Shown here piece after piece: positions 10,945 through 23,769 of a stretch of 64,000 nt of DNA. Source of the stretch: Nereocystis luetkeana (Eukaryota > Sar > Phaeophyceae > Laminariales > Laminariaceae); the NCBI GenBank assembly GCA_031213475.1, contig JARUPZ010000009.1:682001-746000 (forward strand), in the 5' to 3' direction. The notes beneath the pieces are model-generated. The model had not been told where the DNA came from and ran no database searches. It worked only from the letters and a program-made list of their open reading frames with translations. The stretch's first letter is position 1. The number at the start of each line of letters is the position of its first letter. A program made the position numbers and the translations under genes.

Positions 10945-11229
10945 TCATCTGAAGCAGCCCACTAACTTGTTTGTGACCATAGCGCTACGTTGTCTATTGA
11001 TAGCCCCGTGTAGCGCCTTGTGGTATTTTGGCACGTACTTGTTTAAATCCGCATCCATATCCACATACGAAACCCGGGGATGTACAGGGGTTGTTGCCCC
11101 CTGACGAGCATAGTAAGCCTGAAGGGCCTGCGCTGCGCCCCCGCCCTTTTCGTCTCCCTCTTCCATCTGACCACAGGGTATCAACTGACCTCGAGCTACT
11201 GACGCGCCCCGCTCTAGCACAAAGCCCAA
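10945..11229 (-). CDS. Possible terminal exon of unknown protein
   Basis: A minus-strand open frame of 94 codons ends at a stop at 10945. Its C-terminal half contains SYVDMDADLNKYVPKYHKAL and lacks the low-complexity look of most frames here. A candidate acceptor CTGTGGTCAG lies within the frame near 11169, so the real exon could begin there. No family is recognised. The DADLNKY stretch only loosely recalls the tail motif of Aly/REF-type proteins, too weak to name it. It could equally be chance. Confidence 0.2.
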   Translation of the reverse strand: MGFVLERGASVARGQLIPCGQMEEGDEKGGGAAQALQAYYARQGATTPVHPRVSYVDMDADLNKYVPKYHKALHGAINRQRSAMVTNKLVGCFR

Positions 11230-13309
11230 GAGCCTGCCCTGCGTTTATGACATTGCACCCTCCCGCCCCCATCCTTCTAGGCTTTAGATAGGTGGTGCGC
11301 TGCTGCGTCTTTTATGATCCTCAATCCTCTGCTGTGGTTTTGTGAATTGTTTGATAGACGCATGTGCAATGATGTCCCGCCTTGCCTGCACCACGCCGCT
11401 CGCTAAAACCCGCCCGTTGCCCGTTTTTTCAACCCCGTTTTTTTCCCTAATTTGAACCCGTCTTAAGACACGCTTCGAACGAAGCAAATGTCTCCAGCGG
11501 AAAGCCAACGCTACGGGTCTCGAAAGCCAGGTGAGGACAGAGTTCTGAACCTTCGACTTGAGATGTGGTGAATATTTGGACATGGTTTCGAGCGGATGCG
11601 AGTTGAAGTAGTATTAATACGGTAGTTTTTATCAATGTTGCTGTAGGATGAAAAGGTATTGTATTGCTGGAGACGCGCATAATTTGTGTGGTTCTTCACA
11701 TTAACCATTATTTCTACCCCGCTGACACCCAGCACAACCAGTTTACATACCTGGTACGTTCGGCATGACGATGACGAGATAAACGAATGTTTCTGGCTGC
11801 GGAAATTGAACACTACTTTGTGCATGATTTGGTTTGTTTGCAATTTGATCCGAAGTTGTAGTTTTTCAATTATTGCCGAAGTTTAATTGTTTGCGAGATC
11901 TCTTTGCCCAGATCTTCACTGGCGTCTGAGCCGGAGACCTACTGCCGTATGTTACATTGGATGGTTCCATTCCTTTTATTCTGGGATGCTACGGAGGTGG
12001 TTGTCGCGTTACCGCAATTTTGAGCTTTGCACCCGATACTCGCCGATTTTGCTTGAAAATTATAACCGCTACCGGAACACCCAGAAGACTCTTGCAATCC
12101 AGGGGATGCATGTATCCGTAATCCCCCGAGAAAAAATGTGGGGTTTCCATTGTACACGGAGGCGTGGTTGTTTTACCAGGGAACGTGTCGATAATTTAAT
12201 GGCCGCAATCTGAAATAAAAGACACTCACACCTCATACCTGACACTTGACGCGCGGATCGTTACCGGTGATGACCTCGTACAGGTAATTCGCCGCCCTTT
12301 CGAACGACGACTACTTGCTATGTATTTCGTGAAAATCCGCTAAAATTCCCCCGTACAAACAAGTATACGAAACGCGAAAGACCAAAAGCATGTTCTTTGA
12401 AAACGTGACGTTATCTGGAACGTTCGCAATTATTTTTGTAGTCGGTTGTGCTGTCTGTTTTGCCAGGTGCCTCGGATAGTATATATAGTAACGAAAAGGC
12501 TGTATATGGGATATCTGACATGAGTGTGGTGGACGAACTGTTGCATGTACGATGTACGTATGCGATAGTATACGTTATTTGTGGATCTTGAGTGATGTTG
12601 ATGGAAATACCCCGTTGTGTTATTAATACTGTAATAATGTCATGGGTGAATTATTACGTGCCCACGTATTAATACTATTATTATCAATACCAGTATTAAT
12701 ACTAACAAAAAAACCAAGATCGCAATGAAACGTATGCTTGCCTGGTACCAGGTATGCACCAGGTACTCGGATATGTCATACTGACTGCAGTACGTATCCT
12801 GTACAAGCAGTAATACTCTTCTTCTGTAATACTTTTTCCTACAGCAGTACATCAGTATCAGAATATTGTAACGATAAATTTATCTTTACCTGGGACGTGT
12901 GTATGGGGGTATTTTTATCTCGATAATTATTTCATGGGCGTTCTGACTTCCTCGGCTTTAGCAGGTTCTGAATTGCGAAATACACGCTAGAAGCGCCAAA
13001 TCAGGAACCAATACCATATTAATACGATGAAGTGCACGATTTTCGCCCTGGAGATATTCGGTTTGGTGCGAAAAGCGTAGAATTTTCGGAAAGGCACTCG
13101 GAATATTCCCATTTTTTCGCAATTGTTCCAGTTATATGCACCACTTATCCTTGTTACTTTACTCGACCACCTTGTGTTCCCGATTTTGCTCTTGCGGTTC
13201 TCGCGCTTTTTGAAGTTACCGCTACTCGTATAATAGGAAGGATGTTTCATTCCTGCCCCACTATATTATTTTCAGTACGTGTGCGTACAGCAGTACGTAT
13301 TTGCGCAGA
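11230..13309. other. Stretch with no recognisable gene
   Basis: Upstream flank of the six-exon gene. It contains AT-rich clusters around ATTAATA words (12600-12720) and TACCAGGTA words near 12744. A promoter for the downstream gene may lie in the last few hundred bases, but no element can be assigned by eye. Confidence 0.35.
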
Positions 13310-16300
13310 ATGCCACTCTGTATTCTCAAAATCATTTTCGACTTGAGGCACTATTGTCAATTTTCACACGTCCGTTTCGACTGGCATACTGCTGTTTCAC
13401 TGGGGGGAAAACGTTTGTATCCTTGGGCCTGCTCTGCGCCTCTGCTCTGCTCTGATACTACTGCTATCGCCGCCACCGCCGCCAACCTTTTATCTGGAGC
13501 AGCCAAAGACCCTTGGGGGCCGTCATCTCCCCCCGCTGCTCACCAAAATCGTGCGTTACCGCCCAAGCCCACGATTGCTTCAAGCGCACCTGGTGAGAGT
13601 TGGGTGGGTAGGTTTTTGTATGTTTGTTTGTAGTTCGATGCGGTTTTTCTCTGGCGATTCTGGTGGTATCCAGTATGTATATGTGCATTGTTTCGTCTTG
13701 CGCAAGAGTATCAATACTCGTAAATACCTGGTACCAGGTAGCAGTTCAGTAGTTTATGCTCACTTGATGGTGTTTTATTTTGTTCATGATTTTAATACAG
13801 TTTTTTTTTGTACCAGGTGTACGTTGTGCGTCAAGGTTGATGTGTTTAATTTTGTGTACGATTTTAATACTTGGTGCAGTTTTTTTTTTTTTTTTTGTAT
13901 ATACCAGGTGTACAATGTGCGTCAAGGCTGATGACTGATGAATATCAGTAACATGACGCCCTCGCGCAACGCATATAAGGTTCCTTGAAGGACGATTTGA
14001 TAAGGATATAATCAGTACTGCGAGACCTTATGATAGCACGACCACGCACACCCCCCAACCCATCCTTTTCACCAGTCTACCCAACCCCGCCCTCCTTCAT
14101 TCCGCAGCGAAAATACAACGAGGCTATTCCGGGGAAGGGACGATTTGTGCGGAACGCTTTCCCAGTGTTTACCGTTTGGAGCGCACGAACTTTGCGGTCA
14201 CCTCCAGTAGGGTTGCGGGGGAAGACGTTGAGGTGCTCGTCAAAACCCTCGAGCTTGTCTTCGGTCTCGCCGGCGTCGACGTCGTCGAGTTTAGACCCAG
14301 CGAGTGCACGGTGAGTTGCTACCTTAAATAGTAGAGCCTCACGCCTCGAAGACGTGATCTGGTTCCGTTTGATGATTGTAGATGTTGGAGGGAAACGCCT
14401 CGGGACAGGTCGTACAAGAGATGGTCCGTTTTGAGTTGACCATCTAGCTCGTTCTGGTAGGATCTAGCTCATGTTGCCGGGTGGGAGTTGTATAATCTGC
14501 TTGAACAAAATATTTCTTGCTGGATCTGTACACGTTCGCAGATCTTGCACAACCCTCTCGCAACAGCGGGGGAGGAAGTAGATCATCTATATCTGATATG
14601 TAGATCTTGATAGGTTATGGCCTGTCTGAGCTCTGGTTGCTACCTCACAATAATGATACCTATAGGGACGTATGACACCTGGTACCAGTTATAACACAGG
14701 GACGCACGACGAAAGAATAATTGAATCGATGGCACACTTTGTGAAATGGTAACAAAAGATGTGCTCTTGGACCTCGCGATTGGGCTGTACAATGTAGTGT
14801 AGCATCAATTCGTTTTGAAAAATCCCTTCACTCGGCCTTATTTTTGCTCACGTAGTCTCCCCTGTCCCCTACTTCTCGGCCACCTCATGTATACCTGGTC
14901 GCAGTTCAAGTGCTCCCATCAAAAGGGCAGCCTCTTCTTCAGCTTCATGGTTACGGTTTTCCTAGCTCCGAGCCAGGCGTCAGGTCAGCTGCTGGAACCC
15001 TACGACGAGGACGGGCTTATCATTGTCGAAGTTCAGCTGAGAGAGGGCGATGGATTATACTTTTCGGGCCTCTTCCGGGATCTGGTGGATATCGTAAACG
15101 TGAGAGAGATATTGCTGTAGCAGAGATGCACCCGATCTCATGCATGACCGTAGTCGCATGACCGTAGACCCTCGCATCCCTGCAATGCCGGCACGGAGCA
15201 TGTCGGGTTTTCACCGACCAGGCAGACATTGCTTGCCCCAAACGCGAAGCGCCGTGAGGTGTCCTGCGAGTCGCATGAAAGGGTGAGCTTCATCCTGCTA
15301 TTAACGAAACCAGCTTCGATGAGTTAATTTATTTTCCGGCGTAGCCACTCCGAGGGGGGCGGGGGGGGGGGAAGCGAGAAAGCCGGCGAGGACAAAGATG
15401 CACAGCTCGGACGGATAATCGATCCCCACAGTTGGTTATCTACTCTGTCGGGGCAGATATAAATATATCTTGCCCTCCCGAACGACCTTCATAAACTCGT
15501 ACATACTCTTATCAACAATCATAAATCGAAGCCAGACAAAGCCCGTTTATTCATCCCTCGTGTCTCGAGGCACACGCAACGCCTACGTAGGCACGAAAGC
15601 GGCGACCGCGCTCCTTGCAACCCCCCCTCTACCCGCCAGCACCCGCTGGCACCCGCGACGGTGCCGGGTCCTCCCGCGATGCCGTGCTCGGAGAACACAG
15701 CACGCACACGAAACGAAAGAAGAACAAAGGAAGAAATGACCGAGAAAACAAAGAACTGCTGGAAAGGTCCGGCAAGTAATGAATGGAGGCGGTTTGGAAG
15801 TGGGAGCTTTGAGAGGCCAGGGATGCACCAACCGAGCACGCTCAGGGGTTGTGATCTATGTAGTTCTATATATATTGTATGTATCCCTGATGGAACGATC
15901 TAGCTCTCGTTGCCAGGTGGGAGTGACGAACAATACATCGCTTCGTGGGCCTCCTTCTTTTTGCGTGTACTCCGACCCTATTTTCTCACTGGCTCTCCCG
16001 CTCCGCCGCTTCACCGCTTACTTCCACCCCCGTTCGTTCACCCTCTCCCTTCAACCTCCCTCCCCCCGTCGTTCCGTCCCTCCATGCCGTGTCTCGTCAC
16101 GCCGTGTCATGCCGCGCGTGTAATGTGGTGTCTTATCTTCTCTCCTCTCAGAAACAAGAAGGCGTTACGATAGCGGGGACGTTCCGGTACCGGTCTTGCC
16201 CGACGCACGCCTACGGAGAAGGGCTGTCGCTCGTAAGCATCAATATGAAGCCGCCAGTGCGTGTCCCTGCACCAATGGGGTTTTTCATGCAGGCCGGGGG

Positions 16301-17599
16301 CTACTCTGGACCGCCCCCTCCCGACCTCGCCTTTCCTGCGGATGAGAAACTCGAGGAGCTTGACGAGGACATGACCAACGACGTTTTGCTCTTGTCGGGA
16401 ATGATCCGGGAAGGGTTCCCCACGGTTCAGGCGGACGCCGCTTCTGTTGTCGCGGGACTGACTTCAACTGGTGAGCAGCAACACCATTCGTTGGGGCCTT
16501 TTGTTTAGTTTTTATTTCTTGTTGGCTTATTCCAACGGCGTAAGCTGTAAGTTCGACCGATTGAGAGATAGATACGCAAATGTGAAAGCTGCGTGATGCG
16601 TAGAGCCCCCGAACCTCACCCTCACCCTACCCCCATCCCCTCCCCACCGTAGCCTCCACCCACACGCCTCTTCCTCACTCTATCCCCGACCCCCACCCCC
16701 CGCATCCCTTCTCCTGCCAACCCCCAACCGTGGCCACGCCTGCATAGACTCCTTCCGTCAGCAACTAAGCATGGACGGAGCTTCGAGCGCGGCCTCAGCC
16801 CTGGCCTCCGCCTCCGCGCGCCTTCTAGTTGAAACCCCTCACCGTGCCGCTCGGCGCCAAGCTTCCGTCGTGGTGGCCAATCTGGCTCACGACCCTGTGC
16901 TGCGCGCAGCGCTTTTGGCCTCGGACAGGAGTTGTTCCTCTGGCGGAGGGAAGGGGGTCGGGGTTGGTTCCCACTCTCAAGGTCAAGCAGAGGCTTTCAG
17001 GCGCGGGCTGCTCGACTCCCTGGTTCTTTTCGCTGTGGGTGGCTTCACGACAACGACGATCATGCACCGCGTTGGCGGCAGAAGAGGGGAGGAGAAAGCC
17101 GGGGGGACAAACGAAGACGAGGAAGAGGAGGAGGAGATTGGCATGAGGCGGGAATGCATGCGCGCTCTCTTGGGAATGACGGAGAGCGAGGAAGCCAGAG
17201 ATACTGTGAGCCGATGAATCGAGCGCGCGTGCTGCTTTTGTTTTTTCTCGGAAGTGGGGGGGGAAGGGGAGGTGGATTTTTTTTTTTTTTTAATCGCTCG
17301 GTCTTGTTCCTTGCAGTCACCACCACCACTTGCTCCACCGGTGACCTTCCCATGCCCTGTCTTATCTTGCTCTCGCCACGTCCTCCGTTGCACCTCCGCT
17401 TCCCGCGCTTTGCCACGCTCCGGTACGTGTTTTGTTTGTTTTTTGTATTGGACTCACATCGCTGCCTCCCGCCCCGTCGCAGCAAGCAATGAAGTCCCTC
17501 CTGCTGCTGTCGGCCGAGCCAAGCGGCCACGGGGCTACTGACAAGGTCCTCATGGACCAGCTTGCCGCCTGCCAGAGTGTGCTGAAGGGATACGCTTAG
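13310..17599 (+). CDS. Six-exon gene, KA1-like segment plus helical (ARM-like) segment
   Basis: Proposed exons: 13310-13592, 14108-14310, 14989-15099, 16152-16470, 16748-17205 and 17483-17599. Every intron has GT and AG ends. Junction phases (1,0,0,1,0) keep one open frame of 496 codons to the TAG at 17597. Exons 2-3 (about residues 105-199) carry LERTNFAVTSSRVAGEDVEV and VQLREGDGLYFSGLFRDL. This pattern is like the KA1 regulatory domain at the C-terminus of SNF1/MARK/CIPK-type kinases, but no kinase domain was found upstream. Exon 5 has an alanine-rich helical stretch (ARRQASVVVANLAHDPVLRA) resembling one armadillo-type repeat, then an acidic run near residue 430. The last exon ends LLLLSAEPSGHG to QSVLKGYA. 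Exon 1 is the least certain: it is low-complexity and the true start may lie elsewhere. Structure confidence is good, function unknown. Confidence 0.65.
14380..14490. repeat. Dispersed motif repeat G, copy in intron 2
   Basis: GGATCTAGCTCATGTTGCCG followed by GGTGGGAGTTG recurs as GATCTAGCTCTCGTTGCCAGGTGGGAG at 15898-15925. It is inverted as TTCCCACCCGGCAACATGAG near 37330 and, more diverged, near 63450. AGATC-rich sequence flanks two of these copies. Class unknown. Confidence 0.5.
15122..15360 (+). repeat. Dispersed repeat R, 5' half, in intron 3
   Basis: It starts GAGATGCACCCGATCTCATG and contains AATGCCGGCACGGAGCATGT, TTTTCACCGACCAGGCAGAC and GCGAAGCGCCGTGAGGTGTC. It matches longer copies at 49019-49515 and 60556-61075. 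It ends close to a G-run at 15356-15371. Confidence 0.65.
15455..15876. repeat. ~410 bp repeat T, copy 1, in intron 3
   Basis: It runs from TCTTGCCCTCCCGAACGACC to GGTTGTGATCTATGTAGTTC and is almost identical to 25222-25625 inside the copia 5' LTR. Both copies are bordered by TATA-type sequence, consistent with insertion at TATA. It encodes nothing recognised. Close similarity of two unlinked copies implies recent mobility. It could be a short LTR-like or other non-autonomous element. Confidence 0.65.
16525..16605 (+). repeat. Repeat H, partial copy in intron 4
   Basis: GGCGTAAGCTGTAAGTTCGACCGATTGAGAG followed by GAAAGCTGCGTGATGCG (quoted in parts) matches the left part of the insert in the SINE at 62862-63118. 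The GTTCGACCGA segment is B-box-like, so a tRNA-derived origin is possible but unproven. Confidence 0.45.
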
Positions 17600-19370
17600 C
17601 GGCTTGCCTGCTCCTCACCTGCTCGCTCGTACAAGAGGCCTCCAACTTGTGGGGAACCCATCCGGTGGGCTGTTCGGGCGGACGGACTGCCGTATCACAC
17701 GCGAGATGATATTGCACACACACTGCCACAGGCTTACATTCGCGCTGGTTCTCGCTGGACAGAAGGGGAGGGCGCAAACGCCGAGCGATGCGATGTGTCT
17801 TCGATGAAAATATCCGGAGGATGTTTTCCGACCGTCGCCAGCTGGGTTGTGTGCGCCTCCCCACGTAGTGTTGGAGTGGAGAATCTTGTCGGAAACTATA
17901 TATTTCCAGGGGGTGGGTGTGTTAGTATAGTAGTCTTTTGCGCGCTTTACGGAAGTCGGGTGGTCGCCGCGAGCGGACAGAATGGATGAACCACGCTGGT
18001 GGAACGAAATGAACAATGCCATTAGGCCAAACTTGGTAGAACGAATGGATCAATCTGCAAAATATTTCTGGTCGACAAGTCTGGTGGCCAAGGCTGGGAA
18101 ACGAAACCTGGGGGCGAAAGTAAGGCTGGAAGTCAGCGTAACTGGAACTCTCGCATCTTGTTGGAGATGACAAGAGATCTCGACTCGTTTGACGGACAAC
18201 ACGCAAGATCGAAGATATAACCGAAATGCCGGAGACCGGATCGGAGAGACGTGAAAATCGATTTACGGAAAATCCACCCCGACAAAAGGGCAAGAAAAAT
18301 TCCTGGAAAAATCACCACGAGAAGCGGACAAAGGAAATCCCTGAGAAAGTTCTCCACGAGAAATCTGCAAGGATGCGGACGTGTCGCCCTTATGGACCAT
18401 TTTCGTTTTTTGTGGTTTCTGTTTCGTACCGTGGTAGAGATGAGAGGGAGATCGTTGATTAGTGGGTTGATTATTTTGTTCCGCGAGGGTAACCAGTTAC
18501 TGACACCTGCGTCCAAAGTCCGAGGATGTGCGGTCGGTTGTGTTGCTGATGTGAAGCAACCGACTCCGCTGGATGTACATAATAGGTACGGCCAATGAGG
18601 CATTTGTTTGAATTGAACCATCCCACTGGAAAGGAAAAAGTGCCGCGAGCAATCAGTGCAAGCAAACGCGAGGCGTGCCAGATGGACAGGGGTTTACTTC
18701 CTCGCTACCTGGTACTTCTTGGGCATGAATCATTGGCTGGCGGAGCTTTCGGTGGAGGCGGTGGTGGTGGCGTCTTGTTTTCGTCTGGTGCGTGTGATGG
18801 TTTACAACTGGCTACCTGCTCATCGGCTGTTGTTGATTGGGCCGTACAGCAACCCCGCTATCCTGCTTTCTTTTCTTTTTTCTTGCTTTTTTCTCGAATG
18901 GGGGGGGGGGGGGGGGGGGCAAGGCGCATGGAAGGTGTTTGTTTTTTGCGCGCACACACACGTTATATCCCGAACACCGGGTGAAATCCCGGGTCTTTGT
19001 GTACGAAAAACCCCAGTGCTACCATAGTAATGTTGCTACTGCTGTATCTTAGTTTCCCAACGGATGTTTGCAGTTTGAAGGAACAACTGATCGAACATGA
19101 CGGAGCGAGGTCAGTCAACCCGTTTGGTTTTTACAACATCCCGCGCGCTTTTCTGGGACGGTACACATTATCTGGTACCAGGTACATACTTTGAGCGTGT
19201 TTCATGCGTTCCTTTTTGTTTGTAGCGTGTGTCGAGTGTCAAATCAAGCTTTTTATGGTGTAGCTCCTGGAAAAGCGTGTGTGTGGCTCTTTCGTGTTTG
19301 TTGGTTTGTTTTGGGGCCGTTTTGGTTTTGATCGACCGACCGACCGAAGGCTCTCGACAATGATATTACA
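17600..19370. other. 3' flank and intergenic sequence, no gene recognised
   Basis: The 3' untranslated part of the six-exon gene lies at its start. No clear polyadenylation signal can be fixed. A G-run of about 20 occurs at 18901-18919. Frames across it are either short or low-complexity. Confidence 0.35.
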
Positions 19371-22300
19371 GCCTCAGCTTGCCTGCTTCGCTCAACTCGG
19401 CCCGGCTTGGGTTGGTTTGGTTAAGCTTGGCTAAACTAGCCCTCACTCGGCGGGGCTAAGCTTGACTTGACTTCCTGACAAAGCTGGGCTTGGTTCGTCC
19501 ACAGCTTCCTTCAGGTCGCGTTCGTTGTGCTTGCTGTAGATATTGTTGAGTCCCTGTCGCGGTTTTTGGGATGATCAGACTATGGTTTTTGGGCAAAAGG
19601 AGGAGGGAGAGATACTGGGGCTGCCCGACCCGTCCATCTGTGCGATGCATGTGCCTAGGATGATGTTTTCCCGGCACAACGGCACATCTAGGGTGGCATT
19701 CTTCATACCTCTGCTAGTGTTTCATCGGGTTTACGACGCATGTATGGTGTCCGTAAAATACTAGCGGGAGGGCTGTGCGATGTGGGCGGCTCTGGTCAAA
19801 TGTTGGCCGGGCGAGATCAGAGGGACTATGGCGCGGATTCCACCCTGGCTTCGATTCGGCCATGTGTGTGCAGAACTAAGTGTACTGAACTCGTACAGTG
19901 AAGGCCTGGGGGTGCCTTCCTGTCCCCTTCCAGTACAAACGCCATTGAACAAAGTGGTGTATCTTGCCATTTGACTAGGCTGGCAACTGGGCGGCTTATG
20001 CCCTTGTTAGCGAAAGCAAGTATCTTGTTGCGGGGGGTCCGGACTAAATTTTCTGTTTGGAGGGAGGTGTAGAGAGATATGGGGGATGGAGACGGGGGAT
20101 GGGGTACTGCGGGCAGTTGGTACACAACAGAAAATCAGGTCAAGCACGTGGTCTATTCTGGTCGCTGGTTGTCATCATTGTGACGACCCTGGTATCGAAG
20201 TAAGATCCAAGGAATCTTTTTAGTTAGAATTGGAGCAGAACGACGCGACGTCCATGTGTTCCGATTTTTTTGTTCTACATTTTTTTGTTGCCTCCCTAGA
20301 GCTGCCCCAGCCATTTGTGTTTCATCTCTAAATCTCGCACTTTGCGCGCATTATATACGGCATGTAGCGAGAGGCTCTTTTCAGTTGATTGTTTCTCTTG
20401 GGGGCGGAACCCGATGTAGCCGAGCGATTCACCCGTGAACGAATGTCGATGATTTGCCTCCGTTTTCCCCTTTTTTTTTGGCAGTCGGTAAGTCAGGGTG
20501 ATGATCATGGGGCACGTACTACTGTAGTTTTTTTTTTTACGCATTTTTTGTTGTCTCGGATGTCAACGTCGGACGTTGATACTGTTTGGGTCAGTAGTGA
20601 TTGGTGACAGCAGTATTTTGCCCTTTACCTCAAACAAACCAATCGCGTTTTGACGCGGTGCCTTGGCTTGGCTTAGCTTTTGGCTTGACCCGTGACACCG
20701 GTTATGTGCTTGGCGATAGATCACGCCTACGAGTGAGTGGTGGTAAAAGTACGTTATAGCGATTGCTCTGGGTGCACCGGGTGCGACTTGCCTGTCTCTA
20801 CTTTGCCAGCAAGAAGTGGGGGGTGGGTTGCGGGCGAGGGGGGGGCAGGGGAGAGGAGGTTACTTACAGCGACGGGGTGTATTTCCAGCAAGAAGTGGGA
20901 GGGGGGGTTGGGCAGGGGAGAGGAGACTACTTGCAGCGACGGGGCGTACGAGTATCGGTAGAGCAGGAGTGGTGGTGGAGGTGGGTGGTGCAACACAAAG
21001 TGAGGGGAGGGGGCTTATGGGCTCGGATAGCTTGCTCGCGAAAGTAAGTTCTCTCCTTCAGAATCTCTCCTAATATGACGTCGGTACGTTGTTGCAGCAA
21101 GAGAAGGGTTTTGACGCTTGCACTGGTTCCAACCAGCACGCGAGGTGGTCGTGGTCGTGTGGTGGGATAGGGTGGAAGAGAAGAGGAGGGGGGTCGGTTA
21201 TTGTGGTCGATTGATTTGTGCGGAGACGGGAGGACGGCGATGTGAGGCTGCTGCTAGCATGCTGCTCTGTCGCATAATATATCAATAAATAATAGTGGGT
21301 ACGTACGTGTATAACTGCCCATTTGGTGAGGGCAGTGGTTTCCTTGGTTTCTTGCAGCAGTAGTAGTAAAAGGGAGTCCAAGAGAGTTTGAGTCGGGTAT
21401 ACTTATTATACTCCAGGTATGATCGGGTATTAACCCGGGTTTGATCGGGTATTTACCCGGGTATGGCCCGTGCACTAGGTTTGGCACCATATGGTGCCCC
21501 AAAAGATACACCTCAGAGCACCAAACGTATGCCCTTGGAGGAGTCGCTCATCAACGCCAGCCTTGATGGGGTGGTCTATTTTGTCCCGGAGGAGGTGAGG
21601 GGTGGGGGGCTGGCGTCCTCCTGTCTGTATCATATATCTGGCTCATATCTCGTGGTCTCCGTTTCGTAAGACCTGGTGGAGTAGTAGGAGTAATAGTGTT
21701 GCTATTCTAGTGGGTATCAATGTATTGGGAGTGGTGAACTGTTCGTTGGTATGATCCGCACGTCACTGATGCTGTAAAAATCTTCATACCTCGCACGCAT
21801 CGTCGATTCCCACTATGTCTCGGTGATGTATGCCTGTGAACATCTTTCAATAGATCTGTCAAGGGAAGATAGAATCTAGATGGCTTCCCGGTATTGTTGT
21901 ATGATCTGCACTACATTATATTATACAGTAGCTCATGATCATGTAGACGGTTGGGATCCATCAAATCTTCATCATCTACGGTAGGTAGGATGTATTGTTT
22001 CCTGGGTTGGATCTACAACACAGATAGAGCCTTCCTGCACAACACCTCAGAACGGCATGCCATGGTTGCCTTAGTCTGTACACGTACGTGCTGTGATTGA
22101 TAGGAGAGGACTGTAATACCAACGTTTTTGAGGAACACGCCGCACTATAGATTTACCACCGACTAATACGGTGTCCCCGAGTATAAATACCATCTCGGCC
22201 CTACTGCAGTACGTCACCACCCGACAGCGTCGGCGCTTCAGCGCGTGATAATGATGCAAGATAAGAGAGATCGAGATCGCCTCTGCAGCTGCTAGCCGGC

Positions 22301-22640
22301 GCCATCATCCAAGAAGAGGACCGCTCTCTTCCACTACTATTGCTAGCGTCACCCTGTTCGAGAGTGCGTCATCATTCAAGAAGGGGGTCGAGCCTTGAGA
22401 GTCATCAAGCGACATGATCGCTCCTGCCGCACATTGCGTTATCATCATCCAATAGGCGGGGGTATATTGCACAGCGTCATCCAACACCGGGTCGCTCCTA
22501 CAACAACAACAGTGCACCATCCAATAGGGTCGCTGCAACAGCAGTGCATCATCGTCCAATAAGCAAGGTCTGCCCTTCGGTGCGGCATCATCCAATCGAC
22601 CAACAACGGTGATTCAGGTTCTCAACTTGTTTCGTCTTTC
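19371..22640. other. Stretch with no recognisable gene
   Basis: Mixed repeats are present: GGCTTGGCTT-type words near 19380-19480, a duplicated GCAAGAAGTGGG/GGGGGAGAGGA block at 20808-20960, and a CGGGTAT-type inverted cluster at 21420-21465. There is AGATC/GATCT-rich sequence at 21780-22010 and a direct-repeat cluster of CATCCAA words at 22300-22600. No coding domain was found. Confidence 0.35.
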
Positions 22641-22762
22641 TGCCGCCCCCCGCTGATAGCGAGAGATGTTTCGCGTTATTGTTTGTTTTCCCCCTGCCCC
22701 CCCCCCCCCTCCTCCCGAACTACAGCCATCCATGATACTGAACCCCCCCCCCCCCCCCAGTC
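22640..22762. repeat. C-tract unit repeat, two units
   Basis: Units of the form TTCGCGTTATTGTTTGTTTT plus a pure C-run of 14-18 also occur in clusters at 23770-24330, 32290-32395, 36120-36430 and 36860-37050. The family is defined by GCGTTATTTT, CGTCCTGCC and a C-tract. Confidence 0.5.
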
Positions 22763-22774
22763 ATGATGGATGTG

Positions 22775-23757
22775 ATGTTGATAGTACCAAAGCTAGAATA
22801 TGCAGGAGAAGTATGGGAAGGGAATGCGAAACTCGTAAAACAGTTGGAAACAGTACAGATGACAGCGGCTAAAAAAATCTAAGATGCTCAAGTACGACTA
22901 TTAATAGTAATACAGTATTAAGAGCAGAACTGGGAATGCACCCACTCAAAACAAACAGGGATTATACGAGAAAGTTGAAATGGCAATACCAGGTATAAAG
23001 TAAGGAACATGCCAAAAAAGAGGTTGCCGGCCATAGTTGATGGAGCTGTATGGGAGAAAGCAACGAAAGGGCGAGCTGGAACAAGGTGGGATATCGTAGT
23101 TGAGAAAGTATGGAAGGATATAACCAAGAAGAGGTGATGTTCCCGGAAATCTTGGGAAGTACACGGCAGACGTAGAAGAAAGGATAGAAAGAAGGGAAAG
23201 GCTAGCGCTATGAAACAAGGTGGAATCGGAAAATCACCTAGAGATATACGGGGGATTGACGGAAGGAATAGGAATGAAAACATATCTGCACGGCCCAATG
23301 GACTTCGCGAAAACACTGAAGCTGCGCTTTGGTGTAGGTGACCTGGACCTGCCAGAAAGAAGAAAGAGGTATACCAGTAGCCGGGAGGAGGAGGAAATAG
23401 ATGCACAGATGTGCCCGTGTGGCAAAGCAATAGAGAGTAGAACTCACATAGTAGGAGAATGTGAAATATACAAGGAGGAACGGGATGTGTTAGAAGAGGA
23501 GATGAGGGAAATAGAAGAATGTGATATGGAGGAGTTTGACACACTAGATAGCAGCGAGAAAACGATCGCTATCCTACGAGATAGATGGTGGCCACAGGCG
23601 GCCAAACAGGAAGGGGATAAGATTAGCAACAAGTTTCTATGTAATATATGGAAACAACGTAATGAGCGCCCAGTTGTTGGAGGTGTCTCAATAAGGAGTA
23701 GGAACGGTGCTCCGTCTCGAAAGGGATGCGTGGTCAATCAATGGTCAAATGACTAAG
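22775..23757 (+). pseudogene. Non-LTR retrotransposon (LINE), 3' part of RT ORF
   Basis: The translation across frame breaks begins VPKLEYAGEVWEGNAKLVKQ, the segment downstream of the RT catalytic core. It continues through PKKRLPAIVDGAVWEKATKG and a stop-free stretch from 23220 with DLDLPERRKRYTSSREEEE. The zinc-binding motif CPCGKAIESRTHIVGECEIY matches the zf-RVT type found near LINE C-termini. Upstream catalytic RT and endonuclease domains are absent, so the copy is 5' truncated, as LINEs often are. Stops and frameshifts lie between 22875 and 23215. A C-run follows at 23776. Confidence 0.75.
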
Positions 23758-23769
23758 GCAAGCAGCAAA

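Noticed and set aside
22918-23544. 208-codon minus-strand frame
   Set aside because: It lies antisense to the LINE fragment, whose plus-strand reading has the recognisable zf-RVT motif.
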